Below, piece by piece: positions 14,746 through 26,465 of a DNA stretch of 64,000 nucleotides. This stretch comes from Sphagnum compactum (lineage: Eukaryota; Bryophyta; Sphagnopsida; Sphagnales), in the NCBI GenBank assembly GCA_965153455.1, contig OZ234502.1:8649495-8713494 (forward strand), in the 5' to 3' direction. The notes beneath the pieces are model-generated. The model was not told the origin of the DNA and did not search any database. It worked only from the letters and a program-made list of their open reading frames with translations. Every line of letters begins with the position of its first letter. Within the stretch, counting starts at the first letter, position 1. The position numbers and the translations under genes are program-made.

Positions 14746-15682
14746 CTCACTCGCGGAGAGGATTCTAGAACAAATCCAATACCTATGCAAGGAACTGAGT
14801 CGAACAAGCTTAAAAACAGCAAATCTTGACAAATGGATTTTATTGGCCTTGCGTACCAAGGCAAGGATATTGTATTTAGATTCATTATAGAGTATATAGT
14901 AGCTTAAGGCATTTTGGCTCCTAGGTAATAGGTCTATTTTTATATGAGGATTTAATTTGAAGTATGATATTTTGCCTTGTGTTAAAACTTTGAGATTAGT
15001 TATAGAGTTGTAATATCTTGAAGGATTTTGGTTTTTTAGAGGATATTTTGAAGATTATAATTTTGCACCGGCCAAATGTATTTGAGTTTCCATAATTCTT
15101 CTTTTGCCTTAAGATCCTTTTTAATGTAAATGGCAAGGCCACACACCCCTTGTTTTTGTTTTTATTTTATTTTATGTTTTGAGGGGGAGGGTTTTCAATT
15201 GTGGGTTCCCCAATTGGAAAAGGGATGACAGGAGTGTTGAACCAAACTTGGTATTTAGAGCCATTTTAGATGAGGGTCCAAGGTCCAACAAAATAGAGCA
15301 ATCCTATTGGTTGAGAGCCATAAATTGCACCCACAGCCTTTAAACGAGGGTCTAACACCAAAAAGTGGCAAATCGAGGCTAAACTTACATGGCACCATTT
15401 TGGAGGGAAAATCAATTGGTTCAAACCAAAATAAATAAATTAAATTGAAAGGACACGTCGTGATTTGAAGAACTGATATGCAAGCCAGGGTCCGAGGCAA
15501 GTTCCAGTTCCAGGACTCAATTTGCTTCAAACGAGACCAAATTGGTTCCTGTGAATTTGGACCCTCAACCCCATCTAAGTGGGCCCCAAACCCCATCTAA
15601 AGTGGGCTTGAGTTAAAAACCAAAGCAAGCACCAAACAGCCCAAACCTTCTTCTCTCTATTCAATAACTCTTTGCATTGTAG
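14746..15682. other. Spacer upstream of NKAP
   Basis: No gene recognised. A minus-strand frame at 15255-15596 (113 codons) has no known motif and looks like repeat-derived sequence. The rest is AT-rich. Confidence 0.4.
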
Positions 15683-16132
15683 GCTTAAAGCAGTGTTGGC
15701 TGGTTATTGGATTTCTTTCATACTCATTAGGTAATTTTTTTCAATTAAAAAAATTGAGTTCCAATTGGGTTATCAATATTTTGCGGGTAATAGTCATTGA
15801 TTATGCATAAAGGTAGGTTATTAAATAACCAGTTGATAATCATTAGTTAATTTATTGATGTTTAGTCAGTTATAGGATTTTTTAAGTTAATTTCTTATTA
15901 TTTTTTCAATTTTTCAATTTTTTTATCATAAAAATGTTTGATGTTTTAGGATTGATAAGCTAGCTAAATGATAATCAAGTCATTTGAGTAAGATCCTAGA
16001 TTTTGAACTTTTAACATTAATTGGTTAGGTTATTAACTGGTTATAAAAAAATGAATAATCAATTGGTAGGTTATTCATACCTGGATTGGTAAATGGGTCA
16101 AAACTCAATAACCAGCCAACATCGGTTTAAGC
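15683..16132. mobile_element. TIR element (MITE, hAT-like)
   Basis: CAGTGTTGGCTGGTTATTGG at 15691-15710 faces CAATAACCAGCCAACATCG at 16106-16124 as terminal inverted repeats. The flanking 8-mers GCTTAAAG and GTTTAAGC resemble a decayed 8-bp target duplication, which points to a hAT-type MITE. The interior is AT-rich and non-coding, with internal GGTTATT/AATAACC echoes. It is about 434 bp between the outer TIR ends. Confidence 0.65.
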
Positions 16133-16228
16133 TCTCTGAAAATCAGGAAACCACATCAATGCACCCTTTACCCATCATCAAAGGCTTTTCAGGGTGAACC
16201 CTTTACAAGGAGGGAGGCAACAGCCCCT

Positions 16229-17575
16229 TCAATCATTAGAAAAGTTGAGAAAGTACAAGGGGGGGAGCAGGCGCCACGAAATGGCAGCCTCGCCCTCCCC
16301 AAATATGTGGCCGTGAAGCCATTCGGCCCTAAAGACTTGTTCAATGCTAATCTGATTGTCCTGATTCCTATTCTGGCGAGAGGACCTGATGGCCTTCCAA
16401 GTGGCCATGCCAACCTCAGTCGTGGCCTCCCACGCTTGGAGCAGGACCCTCTTGAGGGAGTAAAGGCCGTCGAAATGCCTGCGGCATCTTTCGGACCAGA
16501 GGTAGTAGAGCAGAAAGCTCCTGAGGATGTCGAGCGGTTGTCGCCGATAGGTGAAGCCGCCCATGTGATAGCAATGGAGGTCCGGGGGGTCGTCTTCCTC
16601 TTCGAACACAGCCTCCCCCAGGAGAACGAAAGGCCAAGTGATGTGGAGGCGGTTTGGCGCCTCCCATTCTCTCCACACGTGGAGGAAGGCGTTCCAGGCC
16701 TGCTGAGCAGGGATGCATTCCATAAGGCAATGCTGGGCGGATTCCGGGAGTCCTTGATCGCAACCTTTGCAGGTAGCCGGGATTCCCATGATTTGAAGCC
16801 AGGTGCCTACCGGCAGCCCGTTGTTGAGGATCAGCCAAGTGAGGGCCCCCACTTTTCGTGGGCGGGCATTGTGCCACATTCTGGCAATAATCTGGGCAAC
16901 CGTAGAGTTGTGTAGGTTGAGTTGTTGGGCGAAAGTGATGCTGGGAGTGTGTTGCTTCTTCCTGGCATTCCGGTACCCTCTCTTAGCGGAGTAACCAAAG
17001 AAGAGGGCGTCGCCCATGTTGCCCGTTTGCTGCCAATGCCAGTCTCCGGGATTCCACGGGAGATCGGGAATGAAACCGGACTCAAAGATCCAATAAATTG
17101 GGGGTTTTTTACCTGGTAGGAGTACATCCTTGGCCAGTTTGAGTGTTGCTCCATGGCCTTCTTGGGCGAGAACCCTGACCGGCGTGTACCCCTCAAGAGG
17201 GATGATAGTGTTATGCGAGCTGGTGGCTTGGATTCGGCCAGTGCCGGATGATTTTTTGAACTCCTTGGCGCTGGCGGTGGTGTGGGTTATATCGATAATC
17301 TGATAGACCCATTCCAACGAGGTGACTTGGCCGGCTTCCTTTTTGCTGACCCAGTCCCCTACCGTTGGCTTGCTAGTAGTGGTGGCCGGGTCCCATGGGA
17401 TGCTGGCTATGATGAGGCTCCTGTTTAGCCTGTTAGCTGGGTGGAAGCTCACCCCGAGGGCGGAGAGACCTTTCCACTCTTTTGTTACTGGGTCCCAAAG
17501 ATCGCCAACTCGAGCAGCTAGCATTCGCAAGGGCATTCCCTTCGCTTCTACCGCTAAGTCCCAGCAGTCTGCCAT
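16229..17575 (-). pseudogene. LINE ORF2 C-terminal part with zf-RVT domain
   Basis: The 448-codon open frame continues the protein after the second frame change (NPLITNQ to MADCWDLAVEAKG). It contains the zinc-binding zf-RVT region typical of plant non-LTR elements: ARPRKVGALTWLILNNGLP, then GIPATCKGCDQGLPESAQHC and LMECIPAQQAW, giving a C-x2-C..H-C..C pattern. It ends at a TGA at 16229-16231. The apparent start is only the first ATG after the frameshift and not a real initiation site. Confidence 0.85.
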
Positions 17576-17902
17576 CTTGGTTTGTTATGAGAGGGTTCCC
17601 AAATATCAGTTGTCTGAGCGTTTCGGCGGAGTTGGTCGACTCCGACTTGCATAGACCCGGTCTCACGCTCAGCCAAGAGAATAGGATACTCTTCCAGAGG
17701 GAGGTTGGGGGTCTTTTGAGCTTGGTGGCTGCGAACATCCAGTTTATGTCTTGCGTGTTTGGGCCCAGCCCGTGGACCGGAAGTCTAACCTGGCTGGCTT
17801 TGTGCCTCAGGAGTTCCTTCCAGGGCTCACCACCTGGTGCGAGACCCCTGATGAGGAGTTTTGCTAACAAGGCCTCCGATTGGGTTTTCGGGTCAATGAT
17901 CC

Positions 17903-19330
17903 CTACACCCCCCTGGGAGGTCGGGAGGACCAGGTCTCCCACTTGACCTTTGCTCTGGCATTGGTGGCTTTTCCGCTCCATATGAAGTTCCTCACCACTT
18001 CACGTACCTGGCTACACATCCTGGGATTCGGATTCCAGGATGCCGCCAGGTACCACATGGAGGCAAGGAGTACCTGGTTCGCCACCAGAATTCTCCCCGC
18101 TAGTGAAAAGCGGCAGGTGCTCCAATTAATTAATTTGCCTTTGAGCGCGGACAACATCTTGTCGAAATTGGCTTCAGGGTGGAAGCCGACTTGGATTCCC
18201 AGGTATCTCACTCCTTTGCTTTTTGGGATCCACTGGAGTCCCACCTCCCGGCCCCACTCCCAGTCCTTGTCTTTTTTGCTAGCCCAGATCGCGGAGGATT
18301 TGTTCCAATTTATTTTTGCTCCGGACGCTTTGCAAAAAATGTCCAGGACTTTTTGGGTCCTTTCCATATTGCTACGCGTGCCTTGCAAATAGAGCGCCGT
18401 GTCGTCCGCGAAGGTCTGATCCGTGATTTTTCCTCCTCCCGGGAGGGCCAGACCTTCCACCCCGAAGCGATGGTCGTCTAGCATATGACTGAGCACATCC
18501 GTAGCTAGTATGAAGAGGTAGGGTGAGAGTGGGCATCCTTGCCTCACCGATCTGGCGAGAGGAAAGGTGCTTCCCTCCACTCCATTGAGTTTGATGGCCA
18601 ACGAGGCTGATCTGTACAAAGAACTTACCCACCGGATCCATTGTGGGCAGAATCCGAGTTTTGCCAGTGCTTCGAATAAGAAGCTCCATTCAATCCTGTC
18701 AAAGGCTTTCTCAAAGTCTAGGAGCAATAGGACTAGCTCTTGGTTGCTCTCCTCTGCCCAATTCTGGGCTTCTTGCGCCAAGAAGGTGTTGTCGAGGATA
18801 CTCTTCCCCTCGACGAAACCGGTCTGGCCGGGCCTTATTACACTTGGGAGGAAGACTTGAAGTCTCCTGGCCAGCGTTTTGGCCAGGATCTTGTACAAGC
18901 TTCCTAGTAACGTAATTGGCCGCCAGTTTCCTAGTTTGGCATGGTCCCCCGATTTGGGGATCAGGGTTATGAGCCCTTTGTTGATCAGTTCTGATGTTTC
19001 TCCGTTCCTGAGCATCGCTGAGAACGCTTGAAGCAAGGTTGGAGAGATTTCGTTTATGAATTCCTGAAAGAATTCGGTCGGGATGCCATCGCATCCTGGT
19101 GCTTTGCCCTTTGGCATCGCCGAGATGGCATCTTGGACTTCTTTCAATGTGAGCTATTTGGTCAATTCCATGTTTGTCTCGTTTGAGACCCGGGTCGGGG
19201 TGCTGGTCCAGCAATCCTCCCGGGCTTCCAAAGTGCCGGGAGTGTTTGCTTCCGAGGTGTATAGATTCGTGTAGAAGGAGCGTACGTATTGAGCCAGGTC
19301 CTCCTGGCCTGTTATCTCTCCCTCCTCGGT
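17903..19330 (-). pseudogene. LINE reverse transcriptase domain (broken ORF2 part)
   Basis: Without its internal TAG (19154-19156) the frame would read from about 19330. The reverse transcriptase blocks follow in order: KGKAPGCDGIPTEFF, NWRPITLLGSLYKILAKTLA, GFVEGKSILDN, LLLLDFEKAFDRIEW, RQGCPLSPYLF, the catalytic FADD in QTFADDTAL, INWNKSSA and VRYLGIQV. The frame ends at a TAG after PPRGV (17903-17905), while the homologous reading continues in another frame as LPTSQGGVGIIDPKTQSEAL from about 17945. The key aspartates remain, but the frame breaks make it non-functional in itself. Confidence 0.9.
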
Positions 19331-19340
19331 TGTGAGCTCT

Positions 19341-21040
19341 TTGTGTCAATTGCAATTTCTTTAAATAAATCAAAAGGAACATGTTCCTTTAAGGTATGTT
19401 AGTATATTATTTCACCTATATATTTGAAATATATTATACTTAAAGTGTGCTTAAAATAATATACTTGAATTTAATAATATATTTACACACCTAATATTTT
19501 CTAATATTTTTATATATAAAAGGTATAAACATAGGTACCAATATGTAATATGTATATTATATCTATGTTATTTCAAATATATGAATATTTTAGGTATATA
19601 AGATATTTAGTATATTAGACATTAATACATCCAAAGTTTTATATACGTCTAGTAGATGAATTCAATTTTTTTTCCCTCCAAAGCTTTTGGACCCAAGTTT
19701 GTGCCCCTATTTTGACAACAACCCGTAAAGTTGGGTTTTGGTGTTCCATTGAAGTTTTTTTTCTATTTTTCTTAGTGTTTTCTTGAAGCTTTTCCAATTT
19801 TTTTTAAAGCTTTTGTCATTAGGTTGCAGTCATACTAGCATGTACCATTAGTAGTTGTAACCATTGTTTAAATTTTTTAACTTTAGATTGTGAAAAAAGA
19901 AAATAATAATAAATAGAATAATTTTTTATAAAATGTTACTGTGAATACATTATGTAAATATCATAAAAATTTGGAATCAATCTAATGAGTGAAAAGTACA
20001 TATAAGGATTTTTAAAGCCTATAACCACTATTTAAAAACTACTTAAAAGTAGCTTAAAAGTAGTTTTGACATTAAAAGCACAATTTGAAAACATTGTTTT
20101 ATGATATATTTTGGGATTTTTTTAATATACACCTTAACATAATAGTATTAAGAATTTTTTTTAATTTAATGTTTTTTAAAAACATATTTAAAAGATTCTA
20201 AGAACATTTTTCAAAAAAGTAATGGTCCTAGGGGGCACGTGCGGCTCCTAATAGCATAGTTGGACCCATTATGGCCTTAGCCCTTTGTACTTTGGTCAAT
20301 ACCTTTCAAATGTTTTATTTCATTTTCAAATCTAAATTTTTTTTCCAAGAGTTGTCAAAGTTTGTTGCTCCCTTAAACTCTAATGTAGTTTTTAAATTTG
20401 ATTTGTGTCAAATACACGAATCACAAGAACAAAGGTTAAAAGAAAGGTTTTAATTTAACTTTCAAACAAATAACAAAACCAGATTATGTGATTAAAAAAC
20501 AAGAACACAAAAACACAGAACACGAACACAAGATGTGCAAAACAAATGTGAAAACAAATATTTATTTTGTTAACATATGCAAACATAAACATGAAAAGAA
20601 CATGACGAACCTATGGTGAAAGATCATCATGCCTAAAACCAGTGTTGAACAAATTGAAAAAAATGAAGAGTCCAACTCTATTTATACCCTTTTGAGGACC
20701 TAGTTCAAGGAAGTTTCCAAAGAGGTTTCTATGTGTGCATCAAGTGAAAAAACTTTTTATAAACCTTCTTAATTGAAAATTGACTATGAGTTAATTGACA
20801 CTTAACTAATAATTAACTCAAAGTTGACTAAAAATTAATTGGGAGTTATTTAAAAGTTAATTCAGACTTAAGTAGAATTTAATTTAGACTTAATACAAAC
20901 TAACTGAAAGTGAATTACAATTTAATTAGAAATTAACTGAAAGTGAACTAACATTAAACTAGGAGTTAGATACAAATTCACTACAAGTCATGGATGAACA
21001 TTCAAATGAATGAACCCAATGACATTGCCATCCATGATAA
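19341..21040. other. AT-rich spacer
   Basis: No gene. The first 300 bp are extremely AT-rich with ATAT words. About 20780-20960 has degenerate AATTAACT/GAAAGTGAA words. Nothing else is recognised. Confidence 0.5.
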
Positions 21041-21335
21041 TTTGCACCACATACAAATGGATGAACCCCAAATTTATTGTTGCCATGGGGTGCCGATATA
21101 ATTTTCAAGTTTGATTTGCACCATATACAAGTGGACATAACCCAACTTTCTTACTGCCATGGGCTATTGATATAATTTTCAGGTTTGATTTGCACCATAA
21201 ACAAATGGATGCAATCAAATTTTCTTGTTGCCTATGAGGTGTTAATATAATTTCCAAATTTAATTTACAGCACATGCAAATGTATGCAATCCAATTTGCT
21301 TGCTACCATGGGGTGTTGAATGCATGGTTAACATA
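21041..21335. repeat. 74-bp tandem repeat, four diverged copies
   Basis: TTTGCACC or a variant starts at 21041, 21115, 21189 and 21264 (spacings 74, 74, 75). Each is followed by ACAAATGGAT-like, CCATGGGGTG-like and GATATAATTTTCA-like words. A looser fifth echo lies near 21605 (GTACAAATGTATGCAACCC). Confidence 0.8.
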
Positions 21336-24300
21336 GATATTATAGTTGAAGGTCACTCAAGAAGCATGTATGTTTGTGAACAAATTTCTAAAGCTTTGAA
21401 AATGGATGGGATCTACCAATGTTTTTATTGGATGTAACTTGTTTGACATGTATGTAAAACATGGCAATAAGAAAATATGGCATGACATGATTATTTTTGT
21501 TTGTGATTCAAAAAGTTATATTAGATTGAACAAATACAACATTGCCTCCATTTTTTTAGGTCTAGTTTTGATCATGTTTTAGTCATAATGTGATTTTCAA
21601 GTATGATTTTTCACAAAGTACAAATGTATGCAACCCACATTGTTGTTGTTATAAAGGCATGTGTTGAATGCATGTGTCTAGCACAAATGCAATTGAAAGT
21701 CAAGGCAGGTACACTCATGAACAAATCATTAATAATGAATAAAATTCATTATATTTTTTGGAAGTAATTTGGTTCATGTACATGCAAAATGTGGCAATTA
21801 GGATATGTGGTAAAATGAACATGTTTTCCCAATCCATAAGTTGAAACCCATCTTAAACCACCCACATTGAAACACATTGGAATATTATTATTTTACACAT
21901 AGTCATGCTTACACCATGTATCTAAGCTTTCATATGTATGCATTTTGAAGTGCAACCATTCATGGAACATACTTAATCCTTGGGGACATTGGACATCACT
22001 GATGCATCACTCAACATTCATGAACTATTGAAGTTCAACACAATGGATTAATGCATTAGACCAAAAGTTCCACTAGACCAACAATTATTATAATATAAAA
22101 CCAATAGTTCAACCAAGTTAATCAATAAATCCCGTATGCTAACAATTCCACCAAGCCAATCCACTAGACCAATCTAATGGGGTTTCACTACAATCAATGC
22201 ATGTTGGAATGGGATAATTGAATCCCATTCCATTGAAATTAGATTTGGGTGAAAATGTCTAGTGGTGCAAAACAACAATTTTTCCAAAATGATGCATCTT
22301 GGCCCATGTGATAAGCAGCTAGAAATTACCTCACAGTTCAAACAAAGATTTTATAGCCTCTAGAGGTTTATGTGGCACAATGAATTAAGAACCAAATAGT
22401 TTTTATGAGAATGGAAGACCCAACCAAACATGTAAATTAGCGAAACAAAGGGATATAAACAAGAATGAAGAATTACAAATTAGTGATGGTTTGGATAGTA
22501 AACTTGCCATTCATTCTCCCTGAGACGAATGAAGACTACTGGATATGGCACTTGATGGAAGAAACATATTTTAGAATGCCATTGGTTTCTACACTTACTT
22601 TCAATGTAAGTGATCACAAATCATCAACACTTGTTTAACATACACATATTTTGTTAGCATTAAAAACAAACAACTTATCAACATCAACTCTCATGTCCTT
22701 CCATAAGATCCACTAGTGGGTACCCGTGACCTTTGGACATTGTGAAGTCCCTTGGTTTCTTTAAACCAAGAGAGACACACACAAAGGCGCAAAGCAGCTA
22801 TTTTTATTTTTATTTTATTTATTTTTTGTGATGAAAATCCGTTGAAAAGTCCCCCATGAAAACATACATGGTGAAGCGAGCATTTTGGAAAATTTTCAAA
22901 AAAAAAAAAAATCGCCACATTTCCAGGAGGGGAAAAAAAAGAGTTTCCTGCATGGTCACTTTATCTAAAATCCATTACATGCCTGGAATCCTATGGAGGG
23001 AATGTCTGATATATATAAAAGCCTCATTTTAGTCTAATGCAATCTAATCCAAGTGAAAGCTACGTCGATTGGTCGAAATAAACTATGTTTTCCCCATCTG
23101 GGTATATTTAGAGGCCGGCCAGTTCTGCCAAACCCCCTTCCCAAGCCCTGTCACAGACAGACAAGTGAATTAATATATAGGATTGTGAAAAACCCACAAT
23201 TATTAATACCCTATCCTTAGTTCCAAGGCAAGATTCATATGTTCACAAATGAATTCCAACAAAGAAAATCCAAATGTAGTTCTATGTATCTTCAATGATG
23301 TGTCCATGAATTTACAATGAAAGAAGAAATTGAGTAAAGGAGAATAAAAAATATAATATTCAAAACTAAGTCACAATTCTGCCAATATTTCAAACATGAA
23401 ATGAACTATAAAATTAATATACATGGATTGAAAAAATGGGTGCACATTATAAACTACATAACCAACGTTGAAAAAAAAGTTCCCCAATGTTATTGACACA
23501 TGCACTACCTATCTATTAACTATAGAGGCAAATGAATGGAAAGAACAAAAGATAAATGATGATGAATAATGATATAATATGAGGGGAAAACATGTGTGAT
23601 CATAGTGGCGCTGGGATGTACACAATAATTTCCCCCACTGCTCATAGATAATCAATATGTACTTCCATATTTCTAGGTCACAACAATAAAGTTCAAAACC
23701 AGACATAGAGCGAAAGTACCATAATCTACATTGCTCAAAATTAAGAAGGATGTATTCCTTCAAAATTAGAACCTTTTTGTTTACTTGTCTTTTCAGGGTA
23801 TCATAAGGCATACTACAATGAAATTAGATGTGGAACTTTCACGTCTATCCCTTCTCTTATAGCCCTAAGCATCCATCTAAGAATCAATAAAAAATGAAGG
23901 TATTCAACATGTCCATTCAATAGCCCAGCTAGGTGCACTATTCATGTAGTTTAACATGAATGGTAATTTAATTGAGAAAACAAGATGAAGAAAAATGAAA
24001 TTTGCCTCATAGTTAGATGTAATGGTTCTGACAAAATCACGTGACTTTGATAATGGGAGTAATTTCACTAGTTCCCATATTGTTGTTCTTTAATTCCAAT
24101 CTCACCATTGTGAATTGATGTCATCGTTGTGGCTCCTTCTTTCCTAGTCATATTTTTTTTGCCCCTACTCTTAAATCTTTGTAATAATCTAAAATTATGT
24201 ATTTTCAACCCAGTTAAGTTACATCTATCTTCCCACATATTGATTTGCTTAAATAACCAGTGCCAAGAAGAGGTTCCCATAATGTTTTCAATACATTTAT

Positions 24301-25574
24301 GAAACAAATTTAAGTTTAAGACAAACCTTCAATGAACCAGTAAATAGATGAGAAGCCCATGTCAGGGTTTTTATGGATAAATATTTTATAATTTCACTTT
24401 AAACTCATTGTAGTAAAATAGGTCCCCCCAGCCGTGCTTCATCTCCTGGTAACTCTAGAAGGAATAGGGCATTCAACCCATCCACGAATGAATTCAATAT
24501 AAGAAGTGTTTTATTGACAAAACATTTAACCCAAAAGTCTTTAAATGCTTCTAACTCTTTTGTTGTATAAGTGTCCATCGATTGTTTCTCGTGAATTATG
24601 TGTGTACTTGTATGCAAACACAATCAAATTTTTTAAATGATGTTTTAAGAATTTGGTCAAGATTTATAACATAAGTGTAGAGATGAAATTTATGACCTAC
24701 CCACAGTTTGATCGTTCAAATAAAATCGGTAGTCGAACATAACCATTTTTTAAAAAGGAAAAGTTTTTCTTCGGACAATGCCTCCATTCTACCAAAAAAT
24801 GACCATGTGCTTTAAATCTGTCAAAACATCTTCATAGGGAATAAAGCTGTGAAATATAATAACAATAATTCGTCCCTTATGAAGAAGCACCGAATCTTTT
24901 GTGAGTTCTCAAAAATTGATGATAAATGTTTGACGTTCATTCCCTTTCAAATTTTTTAATGTTTTATCCCCAAGCCCAATAACCTTACCCATAGATGCGA
25001 GAATGTTATGGCCTTGAGCTCAAAGGTGCCATAAAATTCATGCACGTTCTATCTCTCCCCAATGAACTGTCTCTTTCAATTATATATTCCTAAAACATGT
25101 CCCATCTTGTAAGCCTTTAAATAAAAACTACAACATTTCACAACAACTATGGCACTTTCAAAATAATTTCATCTAAAACTAATATTATAATAATAATAAT
25201 AATAATAAAAGGAGTTTACCATCCCCAAGGTTTTTTTGATGCCAAACTTGTGTCCCAAGTCAAAAAAATTGATTATCATGGATGAACACAATGTTTAATG
25301 AGACATCTAAACATTTCATTCCTTCCAAATTTAATAACAATTTTTTCTTGTCGCACCTTTGGTTTTTTAAAAAAAATTCCTTGAAAATCAATGAATTGTT
25401 TTAAAGTGAGATACCAAAAAATATCTTTTAATGCTTTTGTGTATTTTTCCAGTGTTATGCTACTCAACACTTCTGTTCCCCATAATGAGCACATCACAAA
25501 CTTTGCACAAATAATTCCCATCCATTGTAAAAGTTCAAAAAAAAATATGAATAAAACTTGCACAAAACATGAAA
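21336..25574. other. AT-rich spacer
   Basis: No supported gene and no clear element. Open frames are under about 100 codons and lack motifs. Some CATG-rich words near 21600-22200 resemble the 74-bp array. About 22690-23150 is slightly richer in GC. Confidence 0.45.
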
Positions 25575-26465
25575 AAAACCTTTTAAAGGTTAAACAAATT
25601 GCCTACGACCAGTAGAAGCTCTTGAGAAAATAATTTGTTTTCACTAATGAGTTTTCATGACAAATTTTATGGACCTTAAATTTTAAAGACATGCATATAA
25701 AAAAAATCTTAGGGACATAAAAGATGTTCTACAACCATTAGAAATGACAAACGTAACATTTTTTATGTTTTTAAAACACATTTTTAACTAGCATCAACAT
25801 TTCAAAGATTAAACAAATTGCCTTTGGCCACTAGAAGCAATTAATTTTATTTTTTTTCACCAATGAGTTTCCATGACAAATTTTATGGACCCTAATCCTT
25901 GAAGACATGCACACACAAAAAAATTTCAAGGATATAAAAGATGTTGCATGGCCACTAAAAGCGACAAATGTAACATTCTTTATGTTTCTAAAAAATCTTT
26001 TTTACAAGTATCAACATTTCAAAGGTTAAACAAATTACCATTGGCCATTAGAAGTGATTAAGAAAACAAATTTTTTTTCACCAATGAATAATTTCCATGA
26101 CAAATTTGATGGACCTTTAATTTTAAAGACATGCACATAAAAAAAAATCCCAAGGACATAAAAGATGTTTCATGGCCATAAGAAGTGACAAATGCAACAT
26201 TTTTTATGTTTTTAAAAGGATTTTTTATAAGCATCAACATTTCAAAGGTTAAACAAGCCGCCCCTAGCCATTAGAAGTGGTTAAGAAAACAATTTGATTT
26301 CACCAATGAATTTCCATGACAAATACCATAGATTTTTAATTCTAAAGACATGCACACATAGTAAAATATCAAGGACATAAAAAATGTTGCACGACCACTA
26401 AAAGCGGTAGATGCAACATTTTTATGTCTCTCAGAGGTCTTTTTTACAAACATCAACCATATAAC
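25575..26465. repeat. ~220-bp tandem array, four copies
   Basis: GACATGCA(T/C) recurs at about 25688, 25904, 26128 and 26347 (spacings 216, 224, 219). Each unit also has GGTTAAACAAATTGCC or a variant, CACCAATGA, TTTCCATGACAAAT, GGACATAAAAGATGTT and CAACATTTTTTATG. Divergence is roughly 15-20 percent by eye. No frame is conserved between copies. Confidence 0.85.

Larger units (their letters stand above)
16140..19340 (-). mobile_element. 5'-truncated, decayed plant L1-type LINE
   Basis: About 3.2 kb of GC-richer sequence stands out from the AT-rich flanks. Read on the minus strand it encodes a linker region, reverse transcriptase and a zf-RVT C-terminus, but no ORF1 or endonuclease domain. It is broken by at least one stop (TAG at 19154-19156) and two frame changes (about 17935-17945 and about 17575-17585). 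The 5' end is near 19340. The 3' end lies somewhere between 16230 and 16133; I see no clear poly-A (poly-T on +) or target duplication. The TIR element at 15683-16132 abuts its 3' side. Confidence 0.9.

Noticed and set aside
15255-15596. 113-codon minus-strand frame upstream of NKAP
   Set aside because: No motif or splice context; likely repeat-derived.
16307-16915. 202-codon plus-strand frame
   Set aside because: Antisense to the LINE zf-RVT region, which explains the open frame.
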